A stretch of 64,000 nt of DNA from Thioclava sediminum (GCF_002020355.1 NZ_MPZV01000003.1:248001-312000); one strand, 5' to 3'. Positions 1 through 8,396 are shown, numbered from the stretch's first letter. Program-made: numbers and translations. The notes: generated from the letters alone by a model not told the origin.

Positions 1-1
1 G

Positions 2-586
2 CGCGATCTGGCGGTCTGCATCCTGCTCGACCTGTCGGAGAGCACGAACGAAACCGTGCGCGGCTCGGACAAGACCGTGCTGGAGCTGACGCGCGAAGCC
101 TCGGCGCTGGTGGCCTCGGCAATCTCGGGCATTGGCGACCCGTTCGCGATCCACGGCTTTTCCTCGGACGGTCGCCACGACGTGCAGTATCAGCGCTTCA
201 AGGATTTCGAGCAGAAGCTCGATTCCGAGGTCAAAGGCCGCCTCGCGGGCATGAAAGGCGGGCTCTCGACCCGGATGGGGGCCGCGATGCGCCATGCCGC
301 CCATCACCTGAGCCTGCGTCCCGAGGCGCATAAGCTGCTTCTGATCGTCACCGATGGAGAACCCGCCGATATCGACGAGCGCGACCCGCAATATCTGCGC
401 ATGGATGCCAAGAAGGCGGTTGCGGAACTCCAGCAGATCGGCATTAACAGCTATTGTCTGACGCTGGACCCCGAGGCCGATGCCTATGTGTCGCGCATCT
501 TCGGGGCCAACAACTTCACCGTGATCGATCAGGTCGAGCGCCTGCCCGAGAAACTGCCGACCCTGTTCGCGCAACTGACGAAATGA
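2..586 (+). CDS. cbbO: CbbO/NorD-type VWA-domain protein, C-terminal part (5' end outside window)
   Basis: The reading frame is open from base 2, so only the last ~194 residues are visible. They form a von Willebrand A domain with a complete metal-ion-dependent adhesion site: DLSES at bases 29-43, the Thr of GLSTR, and the Asp of VTDGEP. Such domains end the CbbO and NorD proteins, which work with an AAA+ ATPase (CbbQ or NorQ) to remodel a target enzyme, RuBisCO for CbbO. A ribulose-phosphate epimerase gene starts 15 bp downstream and two Calvin-cycle phosphatase genes lie nearby, which favours CbbO over NorD. The upstream cbbLSQ genes are predicted, not seen. Confidence 0.75.
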   Translation, partial: RDLAVCILLDLSESTNETVRGSDKTVLELTREASALVASAISGIGDPFAIHGFSSDGRHDVQYQRFKDFEQKLDSEVKGRLAGMKGGLSTRMGAAMRHAAHHLSLRPEAHKLLLIVTDGEPADIDERDPQYLRMDAKKAVAELQQIGINSYCLTLDPEADAYVSRIFGANNFTVIDQVERLPEKLPTLFAQLTK

Positions 587-601
587 TCCCCGGAGGACCC
601 C

Positions 602-1303
602 ATGAGCTTTGACCGTTCCATCAAGATCGCGCCCTCGATCCTGTCGGCCGATTTCGCCAATTTCGGCGCCGAGATCCGCGCCATCGAAGATCAGGGGGCC
701 GATTGGGTCCATGTCGACGTGATGGACGGGCATTTCGTACCGAACCTCACCTTCGGCCCGCCCGCCGTGAAAGCGTTCCGCCCGCATGTGAAGACCTTCA
801 TGGACGTCCACCTGATGATTGCGCCGGTCGACCCTTATATCGAGGCCTATGCCGAAGCTGGCGCCGACATGATCGTCGCGCATTGGGAGGCCGGTCCGCA
901 CCCGCATCGCACGCTGCAGGCGATCAAGGCGCAGGGCGTGAAATGCGGCATCTCGCTGAACCCTGGCACGCCCGCGAACGTGATCTCGGAACTGCTCGAC
1001 CTCGTCGATATGGTTCTGGTGATGAGCGTGAACCCCGGCTTTGGTGGCCAAAAATTCATCCCCTCCAGCATCAACAAGGTGCGCCAAGTGCGCGAAATGA
1101 TTGGCGATCGGGACATCCACATTCAGGTGGATGGCGGCGTCGATCCGACCACGGTCGGCCCGCTGGTCGAGGCCGGTGCGGATTGCTTCGTGGCGGGCTC
1201 GGCCGTCTTCAAGGGCGGTTCGGTCGACAAACCCGAGGTCTATGGCGCGAATATGCGCGCGATCCGCGAAGCGGCACAGGGGGCCCTCAAAGCGGCGCAA
1301 TGA
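602..1303 (+). CDS. rpe: Ribulose-phosphate 3-epimerase
   Basis: 233 residues, the usual family length. The enzyme interconverts ribulose 5-phosphate and xylulose 5-phosphate in the cytosol, serving the Calvin cycle and the pentose phosphate pathway. The TIM-barrel signatures are intact: the metal-binding DVMDGHF segment with its catalytic Asp, VHLMI, the phosphate-binding [12 protein letters not shown], and QVDGGV with the second catalytic Asp. GGAGG lies 7 bases before the ATG at 602. It starts 15 bp after the VWA gene, so it is probably the operonic cbbE copy. A housekeeping paralogue may exist elsewhere. Confidence 0.95.
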   Translation: MSFDRSIKIAPSILSADFANFGAEIRAIEDQGADWVHVDVMDGHFVPNLTFGPPAVKAFRPHVKTFMDVHLMIAPVDPYIEAYAEAGADMIVAHWEAGPHPHRTLQAIKAQGVKCGISLNPGTPANVISELLDLVDMVLVMSVNPGFGGQKFIPSSINKVRQVREMIGDRDIHIQVDGGVDPTTVGPLVEAGADCFVAGSAVFKGGSVDKPEVYGANMRAIREAAQGALKAAQ

Positions 1304-1316
1304 CGAGCAGAACGAC

Positions 1317-1362
1317 GCAGGGCGGCGCGGTCGCAAAACCGTGATCTGACCGCTTGCCCTGC
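1317..1362 (+). terminator. Long hairpin after rpe (possible end of cbb transcript)
   Basis: Bases 1317-1323 (GCAGGGC) and 1327-1332 (GCGGTC) pair with 1348-1353 and 1356-1362, leaving a GGC/TT internal loop. No U-run follows, so this may be a Rho-assisted end or an mRNA-stabilising hairpin. It overlaps the -35 of the next promoter. Confidence 0.4.
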
Positions 1363-1382
1363 CGCCGCCTCTCGTTCATATT
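1354..1382 (+). promoter_or_regulatory. Predicted sigma-70-type promoter of the sulfur/cbbZY block
   Basis: TTGCCC (1354-1359) and CATATT (1377-1382) are separated by exactly 17 bp. This lies 34 bp before the MBL start codon at 1416. The -10 is overlapped by the ATTC-N8-GAAT palindrome, an arrangement expected for repression. Confidence 0.5.
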
Positions 1383-1396
1383 CGTGGAATTGAATA
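1379..1396. promoter_or_regulatory. TATTC-N8-GAATA palindrome, candidate SqrR/BigR-type operator
   Basis: TATTC (1379-1383) and GAATA (1392-1396) form a perfect 5-bp inverted repeat with 8 bp between them. ATTC-N8-GAAT is the operator reported for the ArsR-family persulfide sensor SqrR of Rhodobacter capsulatus. The site covers the -10 region and sits directly before a sulfur-metabolism gene block, so persulfide-responsive repression is inferred. No regulator gene is present in the window. Confidence 0.55.
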
Positions 1397-1415
1397 CCAG
1401 TAAGGGAGGACTGGC

Positions 1416-2324
1416 ATGACTTTCACGCGACGCACCATTCTGCGCGGAGGGCTGGCGATGGGCGCCATGACCGCCCTTCCCCGGCTGAGCTTCGCCGCCC
1501 AGACCCTCGAAATGGGGTCGGCCCGGCTCGACACGCTGTCCGATGGCAATCTCGTCCTGCCGCTCAGCTTCGTGAGCGACAATCCCGACGCCAAGCCGAT
1601 CCTCGAGAGCTACGGCATCACCGGTGACTCGGTCGAGCCGCCCTGCAACGTCACGCTCTATCGCGACGGGACCAACACGGTGCTGTTCGACGTGGGCTCG
1701 GGCAATGATTTCATGCCCTCGGCCGGCAAGCTGATGGAGGCGATGGATGCGCTCGAAGTCGCGCCCGACGACGTGACCCATGTCGTCTTCACCCATGGCC
1801 ACCCGGATCACCTCTGGGGTGTGCTCGACGATTTCGACGAGCCGTTCTTCGCCAACGCCCAGCACATGATGGGCAAGGACGAGTTCGAATATTGGCTGAA
1901 TCCCGAGACGCTCGACACGATCGACGACGGTCGCAAGACCTTCGCGGCCGGCGCGCTGCGCCGCCTCGAAATCCTTGAAGATCAGATCGCAACCTTCGGC
2001 GATGGCGAGGAAATCCTGCCCGGCATCATGGCGCAGATGACCCCCGGCCATACGCCCGGTCACATGTCTTTCCACGTCAAGAACGGCAACACACAGGCCT
2101 TCATCATCGGCGATGCGATCGTGAACCACTACCTCGCCTTCGCGGCACCGGGCATGGAGGCGGGCTCGGATCAGAACCCGGAGCTGGGCGCGAAGACACG
2201 CGTGGCGCTGCTGGATCAGCTTGCGACCGACAACCTGCCGATCATCGGCTACCACCTGCCCGAAGGCGGTCTGGGTCGGGTCGAGCGCGACGGCGACGCC
2301 TATCGTTACGTCGCGGAGGTCTGA
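1416..2324 (+). CDS. Tat-exported metallo-beta-lactamase-fold hydrolase
   Basis: 302 residues. The N-terminus has a twin-arginine signal (TRRTILRGG, then a hydrophobic stretch ending at about residue 28), so a periplasmic, pre-folded and probably metal-loaded enzyme is expected. The MBL metal site is complete: H127-G-H129-P-D131-H132, the histidine of TPGHTPGH, the bridging Asp in IGDAI, and a last His in GYHLP. GGGAGGA lies 6 bases before the ATG. It is first in the block behind the TATTC-N8-GAATA palindrome and ends 2 bp before a second exported MBL gene. Substrate unknown; a sulfur compound is inferred from the neighbours only. Confidence 0.8.
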   Translation: MTFTRRTILRGGLAMGAMTALPRLSFAAQTLEMGSARLDTLSDGNLVLPLSFVSDNPDAKPILESYGITGDSVEPPCNVTLYRDGTNTVLFDVGSGNDFMPSAGKLMEAMDALEVAPDDVTHVVFTHGHPDHLWGVLDDFDEPFFANAQHMMGKDEFEYWLNPETLDTIDDGRKTFAAGALRRLEILEDQIATFGDGEEILPGIMAQMTPGHTPGHMSFHVKNGNTQAFIIGDAIVNHYLAFAAPGMEAGSDQNPELGAKTRVALLDQLATDNLPIIGYHLPEGGLGRVERDGDAYRYVAEV

Positions 2325-2326
2325 AC

Positions 2327-3283
2327 GTGAAAAAAATCATCCTGACCAGCGTCTTGGCGGGACTTCTTCATGTAAGCCCTGCGCTCGCCTCGGAGGACGT
2401 GCCGGACATGTATCCCGGCTCCGTGCTCTATTCGAAGCCTTATGAGGTGATCCCCGGCGTCTGGACCTCGATCGGCGCGACCGCACCGCCGACCTATGAG
2501 AATTCGGGCCATAACAACAATCTCAGCTTCATCGTCACCGGCGATGGCGTGGTCGTGGTCAATTCCGGCGCGTCCTATCAACTCGCCAAGGCACTGCATG
2601 ACGAGATCAAGGCGGTGACCGATCAGCCGGTGAAACTGGTGATCAACGAGAACGGTCAGGGCCATGCGATGCTCGGCAATAATTACTGGATCGAACAGGG
2701 CGTGCCGGTGCTCGCCCATGTCGATGCGGCGGCCGAGTTCGAGCATGACGCGGGCGGCGCCTTCGAGGCGCTGAAAAACTACGGCAAGGAGACCGCCGAG
2801 GGCACCGATCCGAAACTGCCCACCGAGACCTTCGAGGACAAACGTGTCATCGAGATGGGCGACATGACCATCGAAGTGATGCATCTCGGCCCCGCGCATA
2901 GCCCCGGCGATACGCAGGTCTGGCTGCCGGAACAGAAGTTCATGATCGCGGGCGATATCGCCTTTTCGGAACGGATGCCGCCGATCTTCTCGGGCACCTG
3001 CACGAGCTGCTGGATCGAGACCTTCGAGACCAAGTTCGCGCCGCTGGAGCCCGCCTTCATCATCCCCGGTCACGGCCATCCGACCAATCTCGACAAGGTC
3101 ACGCGCGGCACGACGGGTTATCTGAAATACCTGCGCGGCAAGATCGGTGAGCATATCGACAATGGTGGCGATCTGGCCGAGGCCTACTACGTGGATCAAA
3201 GCCCCTACAAAAACCTCGACACGTTCGAGGAACTGGCGACGAAGAACGCGGGCGTCGTCTACGAAGAAATGGAATTCGAATAG
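2327..3283 (+). CDS. Sec-exported SoxH-like MBL-fold protein with degenerate metal motif
   Basis: 318 residues with a Sec signal peptide (Lys-Lys, then a hydrophobic core, likely cleaved after Ala21). Overall it resembles the SoxH / quinoprotein-relay-associated MBL group: AHSPGD, the Asp of IAGDIAF and the C-terminal PGHGHP are present. The central HxHxDH motif is not; at residues 107-113 the sequence reads NENGQGH, replacing both first histidines and the Asp. Either metal binding is altered or the protein is non-hydrolytic. It starts as the previous gene ends, so the two are co-translated and may act together in the periplasm. GTG is used as start, since the frame opens at 2327 with GTGAAAAAA. 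Confidence 0.75.
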   Translation: MKKIILTSVLAGLLHVSPALASEDVPDMYPGSVLYSKPYEVIPGVWTSIGATAPPTYENSGHNNNLSFIVTGDGVVVVNSGASYQLAKALHDEIKAVTDQPVKLVINENGQGHAMLGNNYWIEQGVPVLAHVDAAAEFEHDAGGAFEALKNYGKETAEGTDPKLPTETFEDKRVIEMGDMTIEVMHLGPAHSPGDTQVWLPEQKFMIAGDIAFSERMPPIFSGTCTSCWIETFETKFAPLEPAFIIPGHGHPTNLDKVTRGTTGYLKYLRGKIGEHIDNGGDLAEAYYVDQSPYKNLDTFEELATKNAGVVYEEMEFE

Positions 3284-3291
3284 GAGGTCTC

Positions 3292-3846
3292 ATGGCCGTC
3301 ACACCCCCCGTCTGCGATTTCGGCTGGAAGGCTCCGGGCTTCACCCTGCCCGGCACCGATGGCAAGCAATACAGCTTCGATGACATCCGTGGCCCCAAGG
3401 GCACGCTCGTGATGTTCATCTGCAACCATTGCCCCTATGTCCAGTCGATCCTCGACCGCATCCTGCGCGATGCGGCGGAACTGCAGAAGGCGGGGATCGG
3501 GGTCGTGGCGATCTCGGCCAACGATGCCGACGACTACCCCGAAGACGGCTTCGAGAACATGGCCAAGCTGGCCGAGGAGAAGGGCTTCCCCTTCCCCTAT
3601 CTCTATGACGAAAGTCAGGCGGTCGCGAAGGCCTACGGCGCCGCCTGCACCCCCGATTTCTTCGGCTTCAACGCCGAGGACGGGCTGCAATATCGCGGGC
3701 GTCTCGATGCGTCGACCAAGCAGGCCGCTTCGGCAGATGCCAAGCGCGAGCTCTACGAGGGCATGATGATGGTCGTCGAAACCGGCGAAGGCCCGCGCGA
3801 TCAGATCCCGTCGATGGGCTGCTCGATCAAGTGGAAAGCCGCATGA
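3292..3846 (+). CDS. Thioredoxin-like (AhpC/TSA-type) protein
   Basis: 184 residues of thioredoxin fold. The active site is C44-N-H-C47 followed by PYV, as in the peroxiredoxin-like family often annotated simply as thioredoxin family protein. No signal peptide is seen, so it is cytoplasmic. GGAGG lies just before the ATG, 8 bp after the previous stop. CxxC proteins in sulfur-oxidation clusters commonly act as reductants or persulfide carriers; that role here is inference from context. The gene overlaps the next by ATGA. Confidence 0.8.
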   Translation: MAVTPPVCDFGWKAPGFTLPGTDGKQYSFDDIRGPKGTLVMFICNHCPYVQSILDRILRDAAELQKAGIGVVAISANDADDYPEDGFENMAKLAEEKGFPFPYLYDESQAVAKAYGAACTPDFFGFNAEDGLQYRGRLDASTKQAASADAKRELYEGMMMVVETGEGPRDQIPSMGCSIKWKAA

Positions 3847-4505
3847 GCGACGCCCCTTCCGTCATCTTCGATCTCGACGGGACGCTGATCGACTCCGTGC
3901 CCGCGATCCATGCCGTCTCGAATGCCGTGCTGACCGAGATGGGCTTCGAGCAGCTCTCGCTGCCGATGATCCGCAGCTTCGTCGGCAAGGGCGTGCCCAA
4001 CCTCGTGCGCCAGCTTCTCATCACCTCGGGCGAAGACCCAGACGGGCCGCTTTTCGCCCGCGTGGAGCACGCCCTGATCGCGCGCTACGAGACGGACGTC
4101 GAGGGCAACGTGCCCTATCCGAACGTGATCGCCGCGCTCGACACGCTCACGGAGATGGGCTGCCGGATGGCCGTGTGCACCAACAAGCCCTTCGCGCCCG
4201 CCGAGGCCGCTTTGCGCCATGTCGGCCTCTGGGAGTATTTCGAGCTGACGCTGGGCGGGGATTCCATGCCCACCCGCAAGCCCGAGCCGCAGATGCTGCA
4301 CCATTGCCATCAGGCGCTTGGCGGCGGCGCGATGATCTATGTCGGCGACTCGGAGGTCGATGCGGAGACGGCGGTGAACGCGCAGGCGCCCTTCGCCATC
4401 TATTCCGAGGGCTATCGCAAGACGCCGCTGACCGAAGTGCCCCATGACGTGGCCTTCTCGGATTGGGCGATGCTGCCCGGTCTGGTGGAGGGCTGGAAAT
4501 GGTAA
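3843..4505 (+). CDS. cbbZ: Phosphoglycolate phosphatase (HAD family)
   Basis: 220 residues. The HAD nucleophile motif is at the N-terminus (DLDGTLID, Asp10 and Asp12), followed by the cap domain, TNKP (motif II), KPEP (motif III Lys) and YVGDSEVD (motif IV). The enzyme hydrolyses 2-phosphoglycolate made by the RuBisCO oxygenase reaction, so it belongs with cbb genes, where it is called cbbZ. Start chosen at the ATG within the ATGA overlap with the previous stop; a longer in-frame start 12 bp upstream is less likely. It overlaps the next HAD gene by 7 bp, which indicates translational coupling. Confidence 0.88.
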   Translation: MSDAPSVIFDLDGTLIDSVPAIHAVSNAVLTEMGFEQLSLPMIRSFVGKGVPNLVRQLLITSGEDPDGPLFARVEHALIARYETDVEGNVPYPNVIAALDTLTEMGCRMAVCTNKPFAPAEAALRHVGLWEYFELTLGGDSMPTRKPEPQMLHHCHQALGGGAMIYVGDSEVDAETAVNAQAPFAIYSEGYRKTPLTEVPHDVAFSDWAMLPGLVEGWKW

Positions 4506-5200
4506 GCGCGCTGATCTTCGACGTCGACGGCACGCTGGCCGAGACCGAAGAAGCGCATCGCCGCGCCTTCAACGAGACCTTCGCGGCGCGCGGCGTCGAC
4601 TGGAACTGGTCGCAGGAGACCTATCGCGAGCTCCTGAAGACCACCGGCGGCAAGGAGCGCATGGCGCGCCACCGCGAGGTCATGGGTTTCGGCCCCTCTG
4701 ACGACGAAATCGCCGATCTGCACAAGATCAAGACCCGGCGTTATGTCGAGATCATCACCGGCGGCGAGGTGCCGCTGCGCCCCGGCGTGGCGCGGCTGAT
4801 CGCCAATGCTCGCGACGCGGGATTGAAGCTTGCCATCGCCACGACCACGAACCGGCCCAATGTCGATGCGCTGATCCGCGCGACGCTGGGCGCCGATCCC
4901 GATCACCTGTTCGACGCGATCGCAGCCGGAGACGAGGTGGAGACCAAGAAGCCCGCGCCCGACGTGTTCGAACTGGCGCTGAACCGGTTGCATCTGTCGC
5001 CCGAGGCCTGCATCGCTTTTGAGGATAGCGAAATGGGTCTACAATCGGCGCAAGGGGCTGGGCTGCGCGTGCTGATAACCCCTTCGGCCTATACCGACGG
5101 GGGCGATTTTTCGACCGCGGAGTGGGTTCTTCCCGACCTCTCGCATCCCTTACCGCCCGAGATCACGGAAGGGCTGGGACAGAGTGCCGCAATTTCATAA
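4499..5200 (+). CDS. cbbY: CbbY-type HAD phosphatase
   Basis: 233 residues. HAD motif I is FDVDGTLAE (Asp8, Asp10); ATTTNR, KKPAPDV and EDSEMG are motifs II to IV. CbbY removes xylulose-1,5-bisphosphate, a tight-binding misfire inhibitor of RuBisCO, so it completes the Calvin-cycle support set with CbbO, Rpe and CbbZ. The ATG at 4499 lies inside the end of cbbZ. An alternative frame start at 4463 would extend it by 12 residues without a ribosome site. The match is by motifs and context; substrate identity is not proven from sequence. Confidence 0.85.
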   Translation: MVSALIFDVDGTLAETEEAHRRAFNETFAARGVDWNWSQETYRELLKTTGGKERMARHREVMGFGPSDDEIADLHKIKTRRYVEIITGGEVPLRPGVARLIANARDAGLKLAIATTTNRPNVDALIRATLGADPDHLFDAIAAGDEVETKKPAPDVFELALNRLHLSPEACIAFEDSEMGLQSAQGAGLRVLITPSAYTDGGDFSTAEWVLPDLSHPLPPEITEGLGQSAAIS

Positions 5201-5245
5201 GATTATCCCCGGCACTATCTGCTGGGCAGGTTAACGGAGGCCGCC

Positions 5246-6112
5246 ATGATCAAACCTGACGTCAAAGCGTTTTTCGACACCGCGACTTTCACCGTCTCTT
5301 ACGTGGTGAAAGATCCGGGCAGCAAATCCTGCGCCGTCGTCGATAGCGTGCTCGATTTCGACTATTCCTCGGGTCGCACGGATACCAAATCCGCCGACGA
5401 GGTCATCGCCTATGTGCAAGAGCACGGTCTTGAGGTGGAGTGGATCCTCGAGAGCCATGTCCATGCCGACCACCTCTCCGCCGCGCCCTATATTCAGGAA
5501 CGCGTCGGCGGCAAGATCGGTATCGGCGACCGTATTCAGGTCGTGCAGGACACGTTCGGCAAGATCTTCAACGAGGGCACCGAATTCCAGCGCGACGGCT
5601 CGCAGTTCGACAAGCTCTTCAAGGAAGGCGACACGTTCTCCGTGGGCGCACTTGAAGGCAAGGTCCTGCACACGCCGGGCCACACGCCCGCTTGCCTCAC
5701 CTACGTGATCGGCGATGCGGCTTTCGTGGGCGATACGCTCTTCATGCCCGATTTCGGCACCGCGCGCTGCGACTTCCCCGGGGGGTCGGCGGAAACGCTC
5801 TATTCCTCGATCCAGAAGATCCTCACGCTGCCCGACGAGACCCGCATCTTCGTGGGCCATGACTACAAGGCACCCGGCCGCGACGAATATGCGTGGGAAA
5901 CCAGCGTCGCCGAGGAAAAGGCCCGCAATATCCATATCGGCGGCGGCAAGTCCGAGGCCGAATTCGTCAAGATGCGCACCGAGCGCGACGCGACGCTGGC
6001 GATGCCCAAGCTGATCATCCCCTCGCTGCAGGTGAACATGCGCGCGGGCCAGATGCCGCCCGCCGATGACGAGGGCAAGACCTATCTCAAGGTTCCGGTG
6101 AACGGCCTCTGA
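5246..6112 (+). CDS. ETHE1/Blh-like persulfide dioxygenase (MBL fold)
   Basis: 288 residues, cytoplasmic. It carries the ETHE1-family layout: H71-V-H73-A-D75-H76, TPGHTPA with the next ligand His, the Asp of FVGDTLF, the ARCDFPGG segment typical of persulfide dioxygenases and beta-lactamase-like Blh proteins, and VGHDYK. Such enzymes oxidise glutathione persulfide to sulfite using one mononuclear iron. GGAGG stands 7 bases before the ATG. The Blh proteins of bigR operons fuse this domain to DUF442; here DUF442 is the next, separate gene. Confidence is high for family and moderate for substrate. Confidence 0.85.
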   Translation: MIKPDVKAFFDTATFTVSYVVKDPGSKSCAVVDSVLDFDYSSGRTDTKSADEVIAYVQEHGLEVEWILESHVHADHLSAAPYIQERVGGKIGIGDRIQVVQDTFGKIFNEGTEFQRDGSQFDKLFKEGDTFSVGALEGKVLHTPGHTPACLTYVIGDAAFVGDTLFMPDFGTARCDFPGGSAETLYSSIQKILTLPDETRIFVGHDYKAPGRDEYAWETSVAEEKARNIHIGGGKSEAEFVKMRTERDATLAMPKLIIPSLQVNMRAGQMPPADDEGKTYLKVPVNGL

Positions 6113-6125
6113 GACCATAAGCGAG

Positions 6126-6146
6126 CGGGCGGGCATGACCCGCCCG
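6126..6146 (+). terminator. Hairpin between the dioxygenase and DUF442 genes
   Basis: CGGGCGGG (6126-6133) pairs perfectly with CCCGCCCG (6139-6146) around a 5-base loop. The tail TCTCCATCT is only moderately U-rich. It may partly terminate or process the transcript before the last two genes. Confidence 0.4.
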
Positions 6147-6179
6147 TCTCCATCTAAAGGCAGGATAACAGGACAGATT

Positions 6180-6620
6180 ATGGAACTGCGCAAACTTACC
6201 GACGAGTTTTCCGTCGCCCCGCAGATCGAGCCCGAGGACGTGCCGAAGCTCGCGGAAATGGGCTTTCGCACGCTGATCATCAATCGCCCCGACGAAGAGA
6301 TCGAGGACGCGGATCAACGCTCGGACGCAATCGCGGCGCTGTGCCAGTCGCATGGCCTCACCCCCTATTACCTTCCCTATTATCCCGGCGAACTGAGCCT
6401 GGAACTGGTCGACGATTTCGCGACGATCATGGATGCCGCGGAGAAGCCCGCCTTGGGCTATTGCCGCTCGGGCACCCGCTCGTCGCATCTGTGGGGGGTC
6501 AGCCAAGCGGGCGAGATGGAGATCGACAAGATCGTCGCCACGGCGGCCGAGGCGGGCTATGACCATTCCTCGCTGGTGCCGGTGATGCAGTATTACGCCA
6601 GCCGCCGCGATCAGGCCTGA
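6180..6620 (+). CDS. DUF442 / TIGR01244-family rhodanese-like phosphatase-fold protein
   Basis: 146 residues. The fold family is the dual-specificity-phosphatase/rhodanese hybrid called DUF442, found fused to persulfide dioxygenase in Blh. The catalytic loop is YC95-RSGTR, read as a rhodanese-type persulfide loop and not a strict CX5R phosphatase loop. Probable role: passing sulfane sulfur between glutathione, thiosulfate and the neighbouring dioxygenase. Start set at the ATG at 6180, preceded by AGGACAG; a longer frame from 6135 would run through the hairpin. The separate-gene arrangement is worth noting. Confidence 0.75.
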   Translation: MELRKLTDEFSVAPQIEPEDVPKLAEMGFRTLIINRPDEEIEDADQRSDAIAALCQSHGLTPYYLPYYPGELSLELVDDFATIMDAAEKPALGYCRSGTRSSHLWGVSQAGEMEIDKIVATAAEAGYDHSSLVPVMQYYASRRDQA

Positions 6621-6644
6621 TCCGCGCCTAATCCGAAGACCGAG

Positions 6645-8396
6645 ATGCTCAAACGCTACCTGCCGATCCTCAGCTGGGGGCGCGACTACGATCGCCCGAC
6701 CTTCGAGGCCGACCTGATCGCGGCTGTGATTGTGACGATCATGCTGATCCCGCAATCGCTGGCTTATTCGCTGCTGGCTGGCATGCCGCCGGAATACGGG
6801 CTTTACGCCTCGGTGCTGCCGCTCTTGATCTACGCGGTCTTCGGCACCTCGCGGCCTCTGGCCGTGGGGCCGGTCGCTGTGATCTCGTTGATGACGGCGG
6901 CCGCGGTGGGCAAGGTTGCGGCACAGGGCACGCCTGAATATATCGCCGCCGCCGTGGCGCTGGCCTTCCTGTCGGGCGTGATGCTTGTGATCATGGGTTT
7001 CCTGCGGATGGGCTTCATCACGGCCTTCCTCAGCCACCCGGTTCTGTCGGGCTTCACCTCCGCCGTCGGCATCCTGATCGCCGCCGGCCAGATGAAGCAT
7101 TTCTTCGGCATTCAGGGCGAAAGCGGCGGGATATTCGACATTCTCGGCGGGCTCTGGGCGCATCTCGGCCAGACCAACGGCTACACGGTCGTCATCTCGA
7201 TCCTGTCGCTGGTCTTCCTGTTCTGGGCGCGGCGCGGGTTGAAACCGCGCCTGCTGAAGGCGGGGCTGTCCGAGCGGCTCGCGGCGATCCTGACCCGCGC
7301 GGCCCCCGTCTATGCCGTGGCGGCGACCATCCTGATCACCTGGCTCTTCGGTCTGGAGGGGCGCGGCGTCCGCGTGGTGGGCACCGTGCCGCTGGGCTTC
7401 CCGACGCCGAGCCTTCCGCCCGCCGATCTCGCGCTCTGGAAGGAGCTCTTCGTCCCGGCGCTGCTGATCGCGATCATCGGCTATGTCGAGACAATCTCCG
7501 TCGCCCAGACACTGGCCGCGAAGAAACGTCAGCGCATCGACCCCGATCAGGAATTCATCGCATTGGGCGGCGCCTCCATCGGCTCCGCGATCTCAGGGTC
7601 CTTCCCGATCACGGGCGGCTTCGCGCGCTCCGTCGTCAGTTTCGAGGCTGGCGCCACAACGCCCGCCGCCGGAGCCTTCACCGCGATCGGTGTGGCGCTC
7701 GCGACCTTCACCCTGACCCCTGCCCTCTATTACCTGCCGCAAGCGACGCTCGCGGCCACGATCTTCGTCTCGGTGCTGACGCTGGTCGATACCAAAGCTC
7801 TCAAGCGCACGTTCAAATACGCACCGCGCGAAGGCATCGGCATGGCGCTGACCGTGCTGGTCACGCTGATCTGGGGCGTCGAGGACGGCATCGCCTTCGG
7901 CGTCATCCTCTCGATCGCGCTGCGGCTGTGGGCCAGTTCGCGCCCGCATGTGGCAGAACTGGGTCAGGTTCCCGGCACCGAGCATTTCCGCAATGTCCAA
8001 CGCCACCGCGTCAGCTGCGCGCCGGGCATCCTCAGCCTGCGCATCGATGAGAGCCTGTGGTTCCCGAATGCCCGCTTCGTCGAGGAGATGATCTACGACC
8101 GCATCGCCAGCGACGAGTCGATCAAGCATGTCGTGCTGAACTGCCCCGCGATCAACCATATCGACATGTCCGCGCTCGAGGCGCTGGAAGAGGTGAACGA
8201 CCAGCTCAACGATGCGGGCGTGCGGCTGCACCTGTCCGAAGTGAAGGGCCCGGTGATGGACCGGCTCACGCGCTCGGACCTGATCACGCATCTGACCGGG
8301 CAGATCTACCTCACCCATTACGACGCGCTCGCGACCCTTGCCCCCGAGACCACCCAAGGTTGCGCGCACGAGAGCCGCATCGAGACCCATCGCTAA
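6645..8396 (+). CDS. SulP-family inorganic anion transporter with STAS domain
   Basis: 583 residues. The N-terminal ~420 residues have the SulP hallmarks: IPQSLAYSLLAG, a run of about 12 hydrophobic segments, and ITGGFARS with SGSFP. Residues ~450-560 form a cytoplasmic STAS domain. SulP proteins carry sulfate, bicarbonate or other anions. Sulfate or sulfite is favoured by the persulfide-oxidising neighbours; bicarbonate is possible given the Calvin-cycle genes, and the sequence does not decide. It is the last gene of the + strand block, 24 bp after the DUF442 gene. Confidence 0.85.
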   Translation: MLKRYLPILSWGRDYDRPTFEADLIAAVIVTIMLIPQSLAYSLLAGMPPEYGLYASVLPLLIYAVFGTSRPLAVGPVAVISLMTAAAVGKVAAQGTPEYIAAAVALAFLSGVMLVIMGFLRMGFITAFLSHPVLSGFTSAVGILIAAGQMKHFFGIQGESGGIFDILGGLWAHLGQTNGYTVVISILSLVFLFWARRGLKPRLLKAGLSERLAAILTRAAPVYAVAATILITWLFGLEGRGVRVVGTVPLGFPTPSLPPADLALWKELFVPALLIAIIGYVETISVAQTLAAKKRQRIDPDQEFIALGGASIGSAISGSFPITGGFARSVVSFEAGATTPAAGAFTAIGVALATFTLTPALYYLPQATLAATIFVSVLTLVDTKALKRTFKYAPREGIGMALTVLVTLIWGVEDGIAFGVILSIALRLWASSRPHVAELGQVPGTEHFRNVQRHRVSCAPGILSLRIDESLWFPNARFVEEMIYDRIASDESIKHVVLNCPAINHIDMSALEALEEVNDQLNDAGVRLHLSEVKGPVMDRLTRSDLITHLTGQIYLTHYDALATLAPETTQGCAHESRIETHR

